Program-made: the position numbers and the translations under genes
Notes under the pieces: model-generated
Seen by the model: only the letters and a program-made list of their open reading frames with translations
Database searches by the model: none
What the model was told of the DNA's origin: nothing
Shown here: positions 1 through 6,745 of the stretch, piece after piece
Numbering within the stretch: position 1 is the stretch's first letter
Layout: each line of letters opens with the position of its first letter
Assembly: GCA_039190895.1 (NCBI GenBank)
Contig: JBCCXY010000084.1
Coordinates: 1 to 18,195, forward strand
DNA length: 18,195 bases
Source of the DNA: Ovoidimarina sp039190895
GTDB taxonomy: Bacteria > Pseudomonadota > Alphaproteobacteria > Rhodobacterales > Rhodobacteraceae
Reading direction: 5' to 3'

Positions 1-114
1 CGCCTGCCCGGCCCGCCCCCCCCTCGCCCCACCGCTGCCCCCCCCCCCCCCCCCCTCGCGCCGGCCGCCGCGCCGCGGCGCGCCGCCCCCCCCCCCCCCC
101 CCCCCCCCCCCCCC
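1..114. other. Low-complexity cytosine tracts at the window edge
   Basis: This stretch is almost entirely C and G, with an uninterrupted run of 18 C at 38-55 and one of 29 C at 86-114. Nothing coding or regulatory is visible. Unbroken homopolymers this long are very unusual in bacterial chromosomes, and two-colour sequencing instruments are known to produce false G runs at read ends (C runs on the other strand). I read it as a probable artefact at a contig end. Ordinary sequence resumes at about base 115. Confidence 0.6.
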
Positions 115-162
115 GCTCACCACAGGGGTAAACGGCTTGTGAACCGGGAACAGGTCGTGGAG

Positions 163-168
163 TATACT
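163..168 (+). promoter_or_regulatory. Possible -10 element for the SPFH gene
   Basis: TATACT matches five of six bases of the sigma-70 -10 consensus and lies 31 bases before the start codon. No convincing -35 is present at 16-18 bases upstream; the nearest TTG-type hexamer (TTGTGA, 137-142) is 20 bases away. The promoter may be atypical or use another sigma factor. Confidence 0.3.
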
Positions 169-199
169 CCCGGCACCGCAAAACAAGAGACTAACCAAA

Positions 200-1303
200 A
201 TGGGCATCTTCGACTTTCTCTCCGGCGAATTCATCGACGTCATCCATTGGGTCGACGACTCACGCGACACGATGGTCTGGCGCTTCGAACGGGAGGGGCA
301 CGAGATCAAGTACGGCGCCAAGCTCACGGTGCGAGAGGGGCAAGCGGCGGTTTTCGTCCACGAGGGCCAACTGGCGGACGTCTTTACGCCCGGCCTTTAT
401 ATGCTTGAAACCAACAACATGCCGATCCTCACAACGCTCCAGCATTGGGATCACGGCTTCCGCTCGCCCTTCAAATCCGAGATCTATTTCGTCAACACGA
501 CGCGCTTTACCGATCTGAAATGGGGCACAAAAAACCCGATCATACTGCGCGACGCTGAATTCGGTCCAACCCGCCTTCGCGCCTTCGGGACCTATACCGT
601 GAAGGTCACCGACCCCGCCCGCTTCATGCTGGAAATCGTCGGCACCGACGGCGAATTCACGATGGATGAGATCAGCTTCCAGATCCGCAACATCATCGTG
701 CAGGAATTCAGCCGCGTGATCGCAACCGCCGGGATCCCGGTGCTCGACATGGCGGGGAACACCCGCGAATTGGGCCGCGTCGTGGCCGAGGCGATCTCGG
801 CCAGCGTCGCCGAATACGGCCTCACGCTGCCGGAACTCTATGTCGAAAACATCTCGCTCCCGCCCGCGGTGGAAGAGGCGCTCGACAAGCGCACTTCAAT
901 GGGCGTCGTGGGCGATCTGGACCGCTACACCCAATATGCCGCCGCCGAAGCGCTGCAGCGCGGGGGGGACGCGTCGTCCGGCATGGGTGCCGGGCTGGGC
1001 GCGGGCCTTGGCATGGCCATGGGCGCGCAGATGGCGCGGCAGGGCCCCTGGGGCCAGGGCAACGCCCCCGTGGCTCCACCGCCACCGCCTGTCGAGCACG
1101 TGTGGCACGTTGCCGAGAACGGCGAGACCAAGGGGCCCTTCTCTAAAGCCGACCTGGGCCGCATGGCCGGGGACGGCAGCCTGACCCGCGACACCTATGT
1201 CTGGACGCCGGGCCAGGACGGCTGGATGAAAGCGGATGACGTGGCCGAACTTGCGCAGCTCTTCACCGTCCTGCCGCCACCACCACCGCCTGTCGGCGGA
1301 TAA
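200..1303 (+). CDS. SPFH-domain protein with C-terminal GYF-like domain (YdjI-like)
   Basis: This 367-residue protein resembles Bacillus YdjI and the so-called virion-core-like SPFH family, which are membrane-associated scaffold proteins. The SPFH/band-7 region spans roughly residues 25-230 and includes an early 'GQAAVFVHEGQ' strand and a late helix ending near 'PPAVEEALDKR'. A Gly/Met/Ala-rich linker follows (about 255-282), then a Pro run, then a small domain at 301-353 (motifs 'WHVAENGETKGPFS' and 'TYVWTPGQDGWMKADDV') typical of GYF_2 modules, which bind peptides or partner proteins. A second Pro run ends the protein. There is no signal peptide. The ATG at 200 is preceded by a weak AGAGA ribosome site. 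In Bacillus the relatives ydjF-ydjG-ydjH-ydjI form an envelope-stress operon, and a YdjG-like gene lies two genes downstream here. The domain call is solid; the stress role is inferred. Confidence 0.85.
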   Translation: MGIFDFLSGEFIDVIHWVDDSRDTMVWRFEREGHEIKYGAKLTVREGQAAVFVHEGQLADVFTPGLYMLETNNMPILTTLQHWDHGFRSPFKSEIYFVNTTRFTDLKWGTKNPIILRDAEFGPTRLRAFGTYTVKVTDPARFMLEIVGTDGEFTMDEISFQIRNIIVQEFSRVIATAGIPVLDMAGNTRELGRVVAEAISASVAEYGLTLPELYVENISLPPAVEEALDKRTSMGVVGDLDRYTQYAAAEALQRGGDASSGMGAGLGAGLGMAMGAQMARQGPWGQGNAPVAPPPPPVEHVWHVAENGETKGPFSKADLGRMAGDGSLTRDTYVWTPGQDGWMKADDVAELAQLFTVLPPPPPPVGG

Positions 1304-1351
1304 TCTCTCAGCGGATAACAGCGAAATCAGTCTGTTTCCGATTCGAGCATT

Positions 1352-1367
1352 TGTGAGGTTGTTCACA
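1352..1367. promoter_or_regulatory. CRP/FNR-family-like palindrome upstream of the CAP gene
   Basis: The sequence TGTGA-N6-TCACA (N6 = GGTTGT) is an exact match to the E. coli CRP half-site layout. It sits 88 bases before the CAP-protein start, in the 151-base gap after the SPFH gene. I could not find a matching -10 element at a fixed distance, so function is inferred from the palindrome alone. Confidence 0.35.
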
Positions 1368-1454
1368 TCCTGTTAACCAACTTGGCGGGGGCGGAACCGG
1401 CCGCGACGCGCATGCAAGTGCGCCTATCGGCTGCGACGCTAAGGATAGTGCGCG

Positions 1455-3035
1455 ATGCTCGGATTGTTCGCCCTTCTCTTCGGTGGAGTTATGGCCATGG
1501 CCGCGGGAGGAGGCGGCAACAGCAGCTCGTCCAGCGCGAGCGCGTCGCCGTCGTCGCTTAGAACCCCGCCGCCGCCCATGGACGACGATCCAGATCCGGA
1601 CGATGACCCCGATCCGGCACCCACCGTCGCTGACACCCCCGATGCGCCAGCCCCGGCGGCACTCATCGTGGACGGTCCCGTCGACGACGCCCCCGCAGCG
1701 CCGGTACGTGTCGAAGATCCCCCCGCAGCCCCCATCATGGCAGACGCACCGCCCGCCCCGGCGGTATCAGAACCCGAGCCGGAGCCCGAACCCGCTCCAG
1801 CACCCGCCCCTGAACCAGACCCAGTGCCGGAACCCGAGCCCGAGCCCGAGCCAGCACCCGAGCCAGAGCCGGAACCCGAACCAGAGCCCGAACCCGTACC
1901 GGAGCCTGAACCCGAACCAGAACCTGAGCCTGAGCCCGAACCAGAACCGCAGCCCGCTCCTGCGCCTGAACCGGAGCCGGAGCCCGAACCAGCCCCGGCG
2001 CCTGAGCCCGAGCCTGAACCAGAACCAGAACCTGAGCCGGAACCTGAGCCCGAGCCTGAACCTGAACCCGAGCCGATTGTGGCCGACCCACCCGACCCCG
2101 ACCTGCCGGACTCAGCCTACGCACTGGACTGGGGCGGACTAACCGCTGAAGAGCAGTACGTCGTCGAACTCGTGAACCGTGCCCGGATGGACCCAACGGG
2201 TGAGATCGGGCGCCAAGGCGGCGAAGGCTTCGCGGCAGGCGTGAACGGCGCGTCGAAAGAAGCGCTCGCCGTCGTCTCCACCCTGTCCGACGCCGCTCGC
2301 GACCACTCCGAGGACATGGACAACCGCGACTTCTTCGCTCACACCAACCTCAACGGCGACAGCCCCGCCGACCGCGCGGTCGATGCCGGCCACACCACAC
2401 GCTTCGTCGGCGAAAACCTCGGCTGGGTTGGCTCCACCAACACCAACTTCGACGAGCAAGCCCGCGTTGACTTTCACCACGCGGGCCTCTGGGAGTCCGA
2501 CGGCCACCAGCAAAACATGATGAGCGACCGCTGGTCGGAAATCGGCGTCGGCTATGACTACGGCAGCTACAACGGCTACGCGGGCACCACCTTCGTGACC
2601 GAGAAATTCAGCGACACAGGCAAGACCTACCTCACCGGCGTCGTCATCGAAGACGACGACAACGACGACTTCTACGACATCGGCGAAGGCCAGGGTGACG
2701 TGCGCATCACCGCCGAAGGCTCTGACGGCACGCTCTACGCGACGTCGACCTGGGACGCCGGTGGCTACACGCTGGAGCTGCCGCCCGGCACCTACACGGT
2801 GACCTTCGAAGGCGGCGACATGGACGTGCCCTTCACGACCAACGTCACCATCGGCGGCGAGAACGTGAAGCTCGACGTCATCGATCCCGGATCAGGCGCC
2901 GCCCTCGCGCTTAGTGCCGCGCCGGAAGACGCGCCCGAAGGCTCTGACTTCCTGCCGATGATCCCGATGCCCGAGGATGACGACCTCGACGCCATCCCGC
3001 CCGAAGAGGACGACGGCGAAGTCTTCTTCCTCTGA
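1455..3035 (+). CDS. CAP-domain (SCP/PR-1-like) protein with Pro-Glu stalk
   Basis: The 526-residue protein begins with a short hydrophobic segment (residues 1-17) that lacks the basic residues of a normal Sec signal, then Ser-rich and Pro/Asp-rich stretches. Residues 106-207 are an almost pure Pro-Glu repeat, probably an extended stalk. The CAP domain covers about 225-390 and carries the family tetrad region: His284 in 'DHSEDM', Glu320 in 'GENLG' and His351 in 'GHQQNMM', followed by 'EIGVGY'. A beta-rich carboxypeptidase-regulatory-like or CNA-B-like domain follows (about 395-475), then a very acidic tail ending 'GEVFFL'. The start is supported by AAGGA nine or so bases upstream. Bacterial CAP proteins are exported, and their substrates are mostly unknown. 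An acidic residue followed by terminal hydrophobics resembles type I secretion signals, but RTX repeats are absent. Export route and role are inference. Confidence 0.85.
   Translation: MLGLFALLFGGVMAMAAGGGGNSSSSSASASPSSLRTPPPPMDDDPDPDDDPDPAPTVADTPDAPAPAALIVDGPVDDAPAAPVRVEDPPAAPIMADAPPAPAVSEPEPEPEPAPAPAPEPDPVPEPEPEPEPAPEPEPEPEPEPEPVPEPEPEPEPEPEPEPEPQPAPAPEPEPEPEPAPAPEPEPEPEPEPEPEPEPEPEPEPEPIVADPPDPDLPDSAYALDWGGLTAEEQYVVELVNRARMDPTGEIGRQGGEGFAAGVNGASKEALAVVSTLSDAARDHSEDMDNRDFFAHTNLNGDSPADRAVDAGHTTRFVGENLGWVGSTNTNFDEQARVDFHHAGLWESDGHQQNMMSDRWSEIGVGYDYGSYNGYAGTTFVTEKFSDTGKTYLTGVVIEDDDNDDFYDIGEGQGDVRITAEGSDGTLYATSTWDAGGYTLELPPGTYTVTFEGGDMDVPFTTNVTIGGENVKLDVIDPGSGAALALSAAPEDAPEGSDFLPMIPMPEDDDLDAIPPEEDDGEVFFL
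1770..2075 (+). repeat. Pro-Glu dipeptide repeat inside the CAP gene
   Basis: About 102 residues are dominated by alternating Glu and Pro with occasional Ala, Val or Gln. At DNA level the unit is GAR-CCN, but GAA/GAG and all four proline codons are mixed irregularly. This suggests that the protein property is maintained and not that the tract arose by recent slippage of one perfect hexamer. Confidence 0.9.
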
Positions 3036-3073
3036 CCCGAACGACAGGCGGTCCTTCCACCACGCCGCCTCCT

Positions 3074-3121
3074 GCCCACCGCCCGTCACCGCTGCCAAGG
3101 GCGGTGGGCAAATTGCCCACC
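3074..3121. repeat. Two overlapping, mutually exclusive hairpins after the CAP gene
   Basis: An 11-bp perfect stem forms between GCCCACCGCCC (3074-3084) and GGGCGGTGGGC (3099-3109) with a 14-base loop. The right arm can alternatively pair with downstream sequence in GGTGGGCAAATTGCCCACC (3103-3121). The second palindrome resembles short intergenic repeats I associate with this bacterial group. It may end the CAP transcript, although no T-run follows. Confidence 0.55.
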
Positions 3122-3191
3122 CTACCGGGGCCCGGCCCCGCTCCGCTTTGGCTTGCAGCCCGCCCGCCCCGGCGCCATCTTGGCGCCGACC

Positions 3192-4289
3192 ATGATGGAA
3201 ACCCAAGTCTCACCAAGCGAACACCGCTTTCCCTGCCCGTCCTGCGGGTCCGACCTGCGGTACCTGCCAGGCTCTGGCCGCCTCCACTGCGACCACTGCG
3301 GCCATGAAGAGCAAATCGCCGACGCTACCCCGTGGACCAGCGCCATCGTCGAACTCGACTTTCGCGCCGCCATCGAAGCCCGCCTGCCCGAGCAGGAAAT
3401 CGAAGAAACCCGCGTCCTCAACTGCACCAGTTGCGGCGCCCAGGTAGAATTCGACGAACAGATCCACTCCAAGGAATGCCCGTTCTGCGCCACGCCCGTC
3501 GTGACCGGCACCGGCACCCACCGCCACATCAAACCCAAGGGCCTCCTCCCCTTCGCGCTCGACGAACGGCAGGCGCGCGAGGCGATGACCGACTGGCTCG
3601 GCTCCCTCTGGTTCGCGCCCAATGGGCTGCAGAAATACGCCCGCAAGGGCCGCCGCCTGTCGGGCATCTACGTCCCCTACTGGACGTTCGACGCCAACAC
3701 CCGGTCGTCCTACCGGGGCGAGCGGGGGACGGTGCACTACAAGGGCAGCGGCAAGGACCGCAAGCGCACCATCCGCTGGCGCCGCGTCTCGGGCCGCGTG
3801 GCACGGACATTCGACGACATCCTCGTCCTCGCCTCCAACTCGCTGCCAAAACGCTTCACCGACGCCCTGCCACCCTGGGACCTCGCGCATCTGGAGCCCT
3901 ACCAGCCCGAGTTCCTCGCCGGGTTCCGGGCCGAGGGCTATCAGGTCGAGCTGCGCGACGGCTACGGCGAGGCCCGCGCGCATATGGACGCCGTGATCCG
4001 ACGCGACGTGGCCTTCGACATCGGCGGCGACCGCCAGCGCATCCACGACATCGACACCTCCGTCTCCGACGTCACCTTCAAGCACATCCTGCTGCCGGTT
4101 TGGATGGCGGCCTACAAATACCGCGGCAAATCCTATCGCTTCGTCGTCAACGGCCGCACCGGGCGCGTCCGTGGGGAACGCCCCTGGTCGGCCGGGAAAA
4201 TCGCCATCGCCGTTATTCTCGCATTGATCCTCGCTGCCGCCTTCGGATACGTCGTCGCCCTGAATGAAGGGGGGGAATTTTCCCTATGA
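3192..4289 (+). CDS. Double zinc-ribbon protein with C-terminal membrane helix (YdjG-like)
   Basis: This 365-residue protein carries two zinc-ribbon-like cysteine sets near its N-terminus: CPSCG with CDHCG, then CTSCG with CPFC. A long central region with 'GIYVPYWTFDANTRSSYRGERG' follows, and then one hydrophobic helix near the C-terminus ('AIAVILALILAAAFGYVVAL'). The architecture matches proteins annotated as TFIIB-type zinc-ribbon or 'primosomal protein N-prime-like', including Bacillus YdjG; no helicase motifs are present. I chose the ATG at 3192 because homologues begin close to the first cysteine pair. An upstream in-frame TTG (3153) would add 13 unlikely residues, and neither start has a clear ribosome site. 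The stop overlaps the next start (ATGA), so the kinase downstream is probably translationally coupled. A role alongside the SPFH protein at the membrane is inferred. Confidence 0.75.
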   Translation: MMETQVSPSEHRFPCPSCGSDLRYLPGSGRLHCDHCGHEEQIADATPWTSAIVELDFRAAIEARLPEQEIEETRVLNCTSCGAQVEFDEQIHSKECPFCATPVVTGTGTHRHIKPKGLLPFALDERQAREAMTDWLGSLWFAPNGLQKYARKGRRLSGIYVPYWTFDANTRSSYRGERGTVHYKGSGKDRKRTIRWRRVSGRVARTFDDILVLASNSLPKRFTDALPPWDLAHLEPYQPEFLAGFRAEGYQVELRDGYGEARAHMDAVIRRDVAFDIGGDRQRIHDIDTSVSDVTFKHILLPVWMAAYKYRGKSYRFVVNGRTGRVRGERPWSAGKIAIAVILALILAAAFGYVVALNEGGEFSL

Positions 4290-5194
4290 TCCTATGCTGC
4301 GGCGAGGCGCTGATCGACATGCTGCCCCGTGACACGGCCTTCGCACCCCACGCCGGGGGCGCCGTCTTCAACACGGCCATCGCCCTGGGGCGCCTGGGCG
4401 TGCCCACCGGGTTCTTCTCGGGTCTGTCCACCGACCTTTTCGGGACTGTTCTGGACGATGCGCTGAAAGCCTCCAACGTCGACGCCTCGCTTGCGGCGCG
4501 CAGCGACCGGCCCACGACGCTCGCCTTCGTCACGCTCACCGACGGTCAGGCGCAATACGCCTTCTATGACGAGAACACCGCAGGCCGCATGCTGGCGCCC
4601 GAAGACCTGCCCGACCTGCCCGTGTCGGTATCCGCCTGCTTCTTCGGCGGCATCTCTTTGGCGGTGGAGCCCTGCGCCAATGCCTACGCCGCCCTGCAGG
4701 AACAGGTCTGCGCGGACACTGTCACAATGCTCGACCCCAACGTCCGCCCAGGCTTCATCCGCGACGAAGCCGTCTACCGCCGCCGGATCGAAGGGATGAT
4801 CGCGCGAAGCGACATCCTCAAGCTCTCCGACGAGGATCTGCGCTGGCTGCAGGGAGAGGGCGACATCGACACCCTCGCCGCCGGGATGCTCTCCCGCGGC
4901 CCCTCCGTTGTGTTCATCACCGAGGGGGCGAAGGGCGCCCGCGCCTATACGAAGGCCACCGCGCAAACTCATGAAATCACGTCGGAAGTCACCGTCGTCG
5001 ATACCGTCGGCGCAGGCGATACGTTCAACGCAGGCGTCCTCGCCTCGCTGCACAACGCGGGCCTTTTGACGAAAGCCGCCCTGCCGTCCCTCGACGCCGC
5101 TGCACTCGCCGCCGCCCTGTCGCTTGGCGCCCGCACCGCCGCCGTCACGGTCAGCCGCGCAGGCGCCAACCCGCCCTGGTCCCACGAACTATGA
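4286..5194 (+). CDS. PfkB-family carbohydrate kinase, probable fructokinase
   Basis: This 302-residue ribokinase/PfkB-family enzyme would phosphorylate a sugar with ATP in the cytoplasm. It starts with 'CCGEALIDMLP' and the sugar-binding 'GGAVFNTAIALGRLG' region. The C-terminal signature 'DTVGAGDTFNAG' begins at Asp239 and contains the anion-hole glycines and the catalytic base Asp245. Length and the 'GEALID' opening fit bacterial fructokinases, but substrate cannot be settled from sequence, and 2-keto-3-deoxygluconate or another ketose remains possible. Its ATG overlaps the stop of the zinc-ribbon gene and its stop overlaps the dtd start, both as ATGA. The kinase is thus the middle member of a tightly coupled three-gene chain that leads to a LacI-family repressor. 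Confidence 0.85.
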   Translation: MILCCGEALIDMLPRDTAFAPHAGGAVFNTAIALGRLGVPTGFFSGLSTDLFGTVLDDALKASNVDASLAARSDRPTTLAFVTLTDGQAQYAFYDENTAGRMLAPEDLPDLPVSVSACFFGGISLAVEPCANAYAALQEQVCADTVTMLDPNVRPGFIRDEAVYRRRIEGMIARSDILKLSDEDLRWLQGEGDIDTLAAGMLSRGPSVVFITEGAKGARAYTKATAQTHEITSEVTVVDTVGAGDTFNAGVLASLHNAGLLTKAALPSLDAAALAAALSLGARTAAVTVSRAGANPPWSHEL

Positions 5195-5634
5195 GGGCGC
5201 TCATCCAGCGCGTCACCGAGGCCCGCGTCACGGTCTCGGGCGCGGTGATCGGCGAAACCGGGCCAGGCCTTTTGATCTTCGTCTGCGCCATGCAGGGCGA
5301 CGACGACGCGGCGCCGGCGAAGCTCGCACGCAAGATCGCGGCCCTGCGGATCTTCAAGGATGACGACGGACGGATGAACCGCTCGGTCCTCGACACACAG
5401 TGCTCCGCGCTCGTGGTCAGCCAATTCACCCTCGCCGCCGACACATCTCGCGGCAACCGCCCCGGCTTCTCGGCCGCCGCGCCCCCGGACGACGGGGAGC
5501 GCCTGTACGAAGCCTTCGCCCGCGACCTACAGGCCGAAGGCGTACCCGTCGCCAAAGGGCGGTTCGGCGCCGACATGCAGGTGGCTCTGGTGAATGACGG
5601 TCCGGTCACGATCTGGATGGACACCGCCGACTGA
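5191..5634 (+). CDS. dtd: D-aminoacyl-tRNA deacylase
   Basis: This enzyme removes D-amino acids (and misattached glycine) from tRNA, protecting translation. The 147-residue length is the usual size. It shows the canonical opening 'MRALIQRVTEARVTV', the active-site motif SQFTL at residues 77-81 followed by 'AADTSRGNRPGF', and the 'NDGPVT' segment (135-140) whose Gly-Pro dipeptide forms the chirality-selecting cross-subunit site. The start codon overlaps the kinase stop. Its position in a chain with a sugar kinase and a repressor gene is probably gene packing and not functional linkage. Confidence 0.96.
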   Translation: MRALIQRVTEARVTVSGAVIGETGPGLLIFVCAMQGDDDAAPAKLARKIAALRIFKDDDGRMNRSVLDTQCSALVVSQFTLAADTSRGNRPGFSAAAPPDDGERLYEAFARDLQAEGVPVAKGRFGADMQVALVNDGPVTIWMDTAD

Positions 5635-5669
5635 TCTGGCCGACACTGACCGGCGAAAGGACCCCGCCG

Positions 5670-6680
5670 ATGGCCGTCACACTCCGCCACGTCGCCGAAC
5701 GCGCCGGCGTCTCCCGCTCCGCCGTGTCGCGGACGTTCACCGAGGGCGCGTCCGTTTCGCCCACGACGCGCGCCAAGGTGATGGAGGCGGCAGAGGCACT
5801 CGGCTATCAGCCCAACGCGTTGGCGTCGAGCCTCACCACAGGGCGCACCAAGCTCATCGGCTTGATCTCAAACAACTTCCGCAACCCCCTGTTTCTAGAA
5901 GTCTTTGACCTCTTCACACGCGGATTACAGGATCGCGGCCTCCGTCCCCTTCTGGTGAACCTGACGGACGAGACCGAACCCGACGCCTCCGTCCGGCTGC
6001 TCCGTCAGTACAACGTGGACGGGTGCATCGTCGCGTCCTCAACCCTGTCGCCGGACTTCGCCAAGGCCTTTCAGGACGCAGGCATTCCGATTGTCCACGC
6101 CTTCGGTCGCTTCGCCACATCGCCCAGCGTGCATGTGGTCGGGGTCGACAATGTCGAATGCGGGCGGATGGCAGCGCAGACGCTGATTGACCGGGGGTAC
6201 CGGCACCTCGGCTTTCTTGGCGGACCAGAGAGCGCCACCACCACACAAGACCGCCATGAAGGCTTCCTGCAGGTGATCGCGGCACACCCGGAAGTCACCC
6301 AGACAACGGTCTTCGCCCGCAACTATGCCTTCGATGCCGGTCGTGACGAGATGGCGAAACAACTCACGTCCAATCGCGCCGAGGCCTACTTCTGCGGCGA
6401 CGACGTCCTCTCCATCGGGGCGCTCAGCGCCATCCAGTCCGCTGGTCTCAGGGTGCCGGATGACATCGGCCTAATCGGTCTCAACGACATGGAAATGGCA
6501 CGGTGGGAGAACATCTCCCTCACGACAATCCGCCAGCCAATCCCCCAAATCGTCGACGCCTCCATCGAACTGGTCACCGACATGCTCGAAAACCCCACCC
6601 GCTTCCCCGAAGCCCGCCTGTTCCCCTGCACCATCATCGAACGCAGCACGCTCCGTCCAACGGATTCTTCTTCTGGCTGA
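5670..6680 (+). CDS. LacI-family transcriptional repressor
   Basis: This 336-residue protein has an N-terminal LacI helix-turn-helix ('TLRHVAERAGVSRSAVSRTF', residues 3-22), the hinge region ('PNALASSLTTGRTKLIG') and a periplasmic-binding-protein-like effector domain that ends with the family's 'LTTIRQP' motif. AAAGGA lies 8 bases before the ATG. The gene is 35 bases after dtd on the same strand, and its stop codon lies within a repeat that also ends iolJ. A LacI-type operator sits in the divergent iol promoter region about 3.2 kb downstream. Control of the cyclitol operons is therefore the most economical hypothesis, with a cyclitol or pathway intermediate as inducer. The family call is firm; the target is inferred. 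Confidence 0.93.
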   Translation: MAVTLRHVAERAGVSRSAVSRTFTEGASVSPTTRAKVMEAAEALGYQPNALASSLTTGRTKLIGLISNNFRNPLFLEVFDLFTRGLQDRGLRPLLVNLTDETEPDASVRLLRQYNVDGCIVASSTLSPDFAKAFQDAGIPIVHAFGRFATSPSVHVVGVDNVECGRMAAQTLIDRGYRHLGFLGGPESATTTQDRHEGFLQVIAAHPEVTQTTVFARNYAFDAGRDEMAKQLTSNRAEAYFCGDDVLSIGALSAIQSAGLRVPDDIGLIGLNDMEMARWENISLTTIRQPIPQIVDASIELVTDMLENPTRFPEARLFPCTIIERSTLRPTDSSSG

Positions 6681-6743
6681 AAGTACTCCGGGGGGTCCGG
6701 GGGGCTGGCCCCCCGGTAGCGCGACGCCTGCAAGGCGGCGCAA
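6667..6743 (+). repeat. 3'-end hairpin repeat, copy 1
   Basis: This roughly 77-base element starts inside the last codons of lacI, includes its stop (6678-6680) and is near-identical to 12674-12750 at the end of iolJ. The shared core begins CTTCTTCTGGCTGAAA and continues through TACTCCGGGGGGTC. Both copies supply the final 'Ser-Ser-Gly-stop' of their gene, and both sit between convergent genes. Confidence 0.85.
6697..6716 (+). terminator. Strong GC hairpin after lacI
   Basis: CCGGGGGG (6697-6704) pairs with CCCCCCGG (6709-6716) around a CTGG loop. A smaller hairpin, CGCC/GGCG (6725-6728 with 6734-6737), follows. No T-run is present, but the position between convergent lacI and the oxidoreductase gene fits a terminator or a 3'-end stabiliser. 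Confidence 0.6.
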
Positions 6744-6745
6744 GC

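Noticed and set aside
1355..1380. Possible DnaA box or replication origin elements near TTGTTCACA
   Set aside because: A single imperfect match, no cluster of boxes or AT-rich unwinding region nearby.
1770..2075. Pro-Glu repeat considered as a CRISPR or satellite array
   Set aside because: Units are six-base coding repeats in frame with a CAP-domain protein; there are no spacers.
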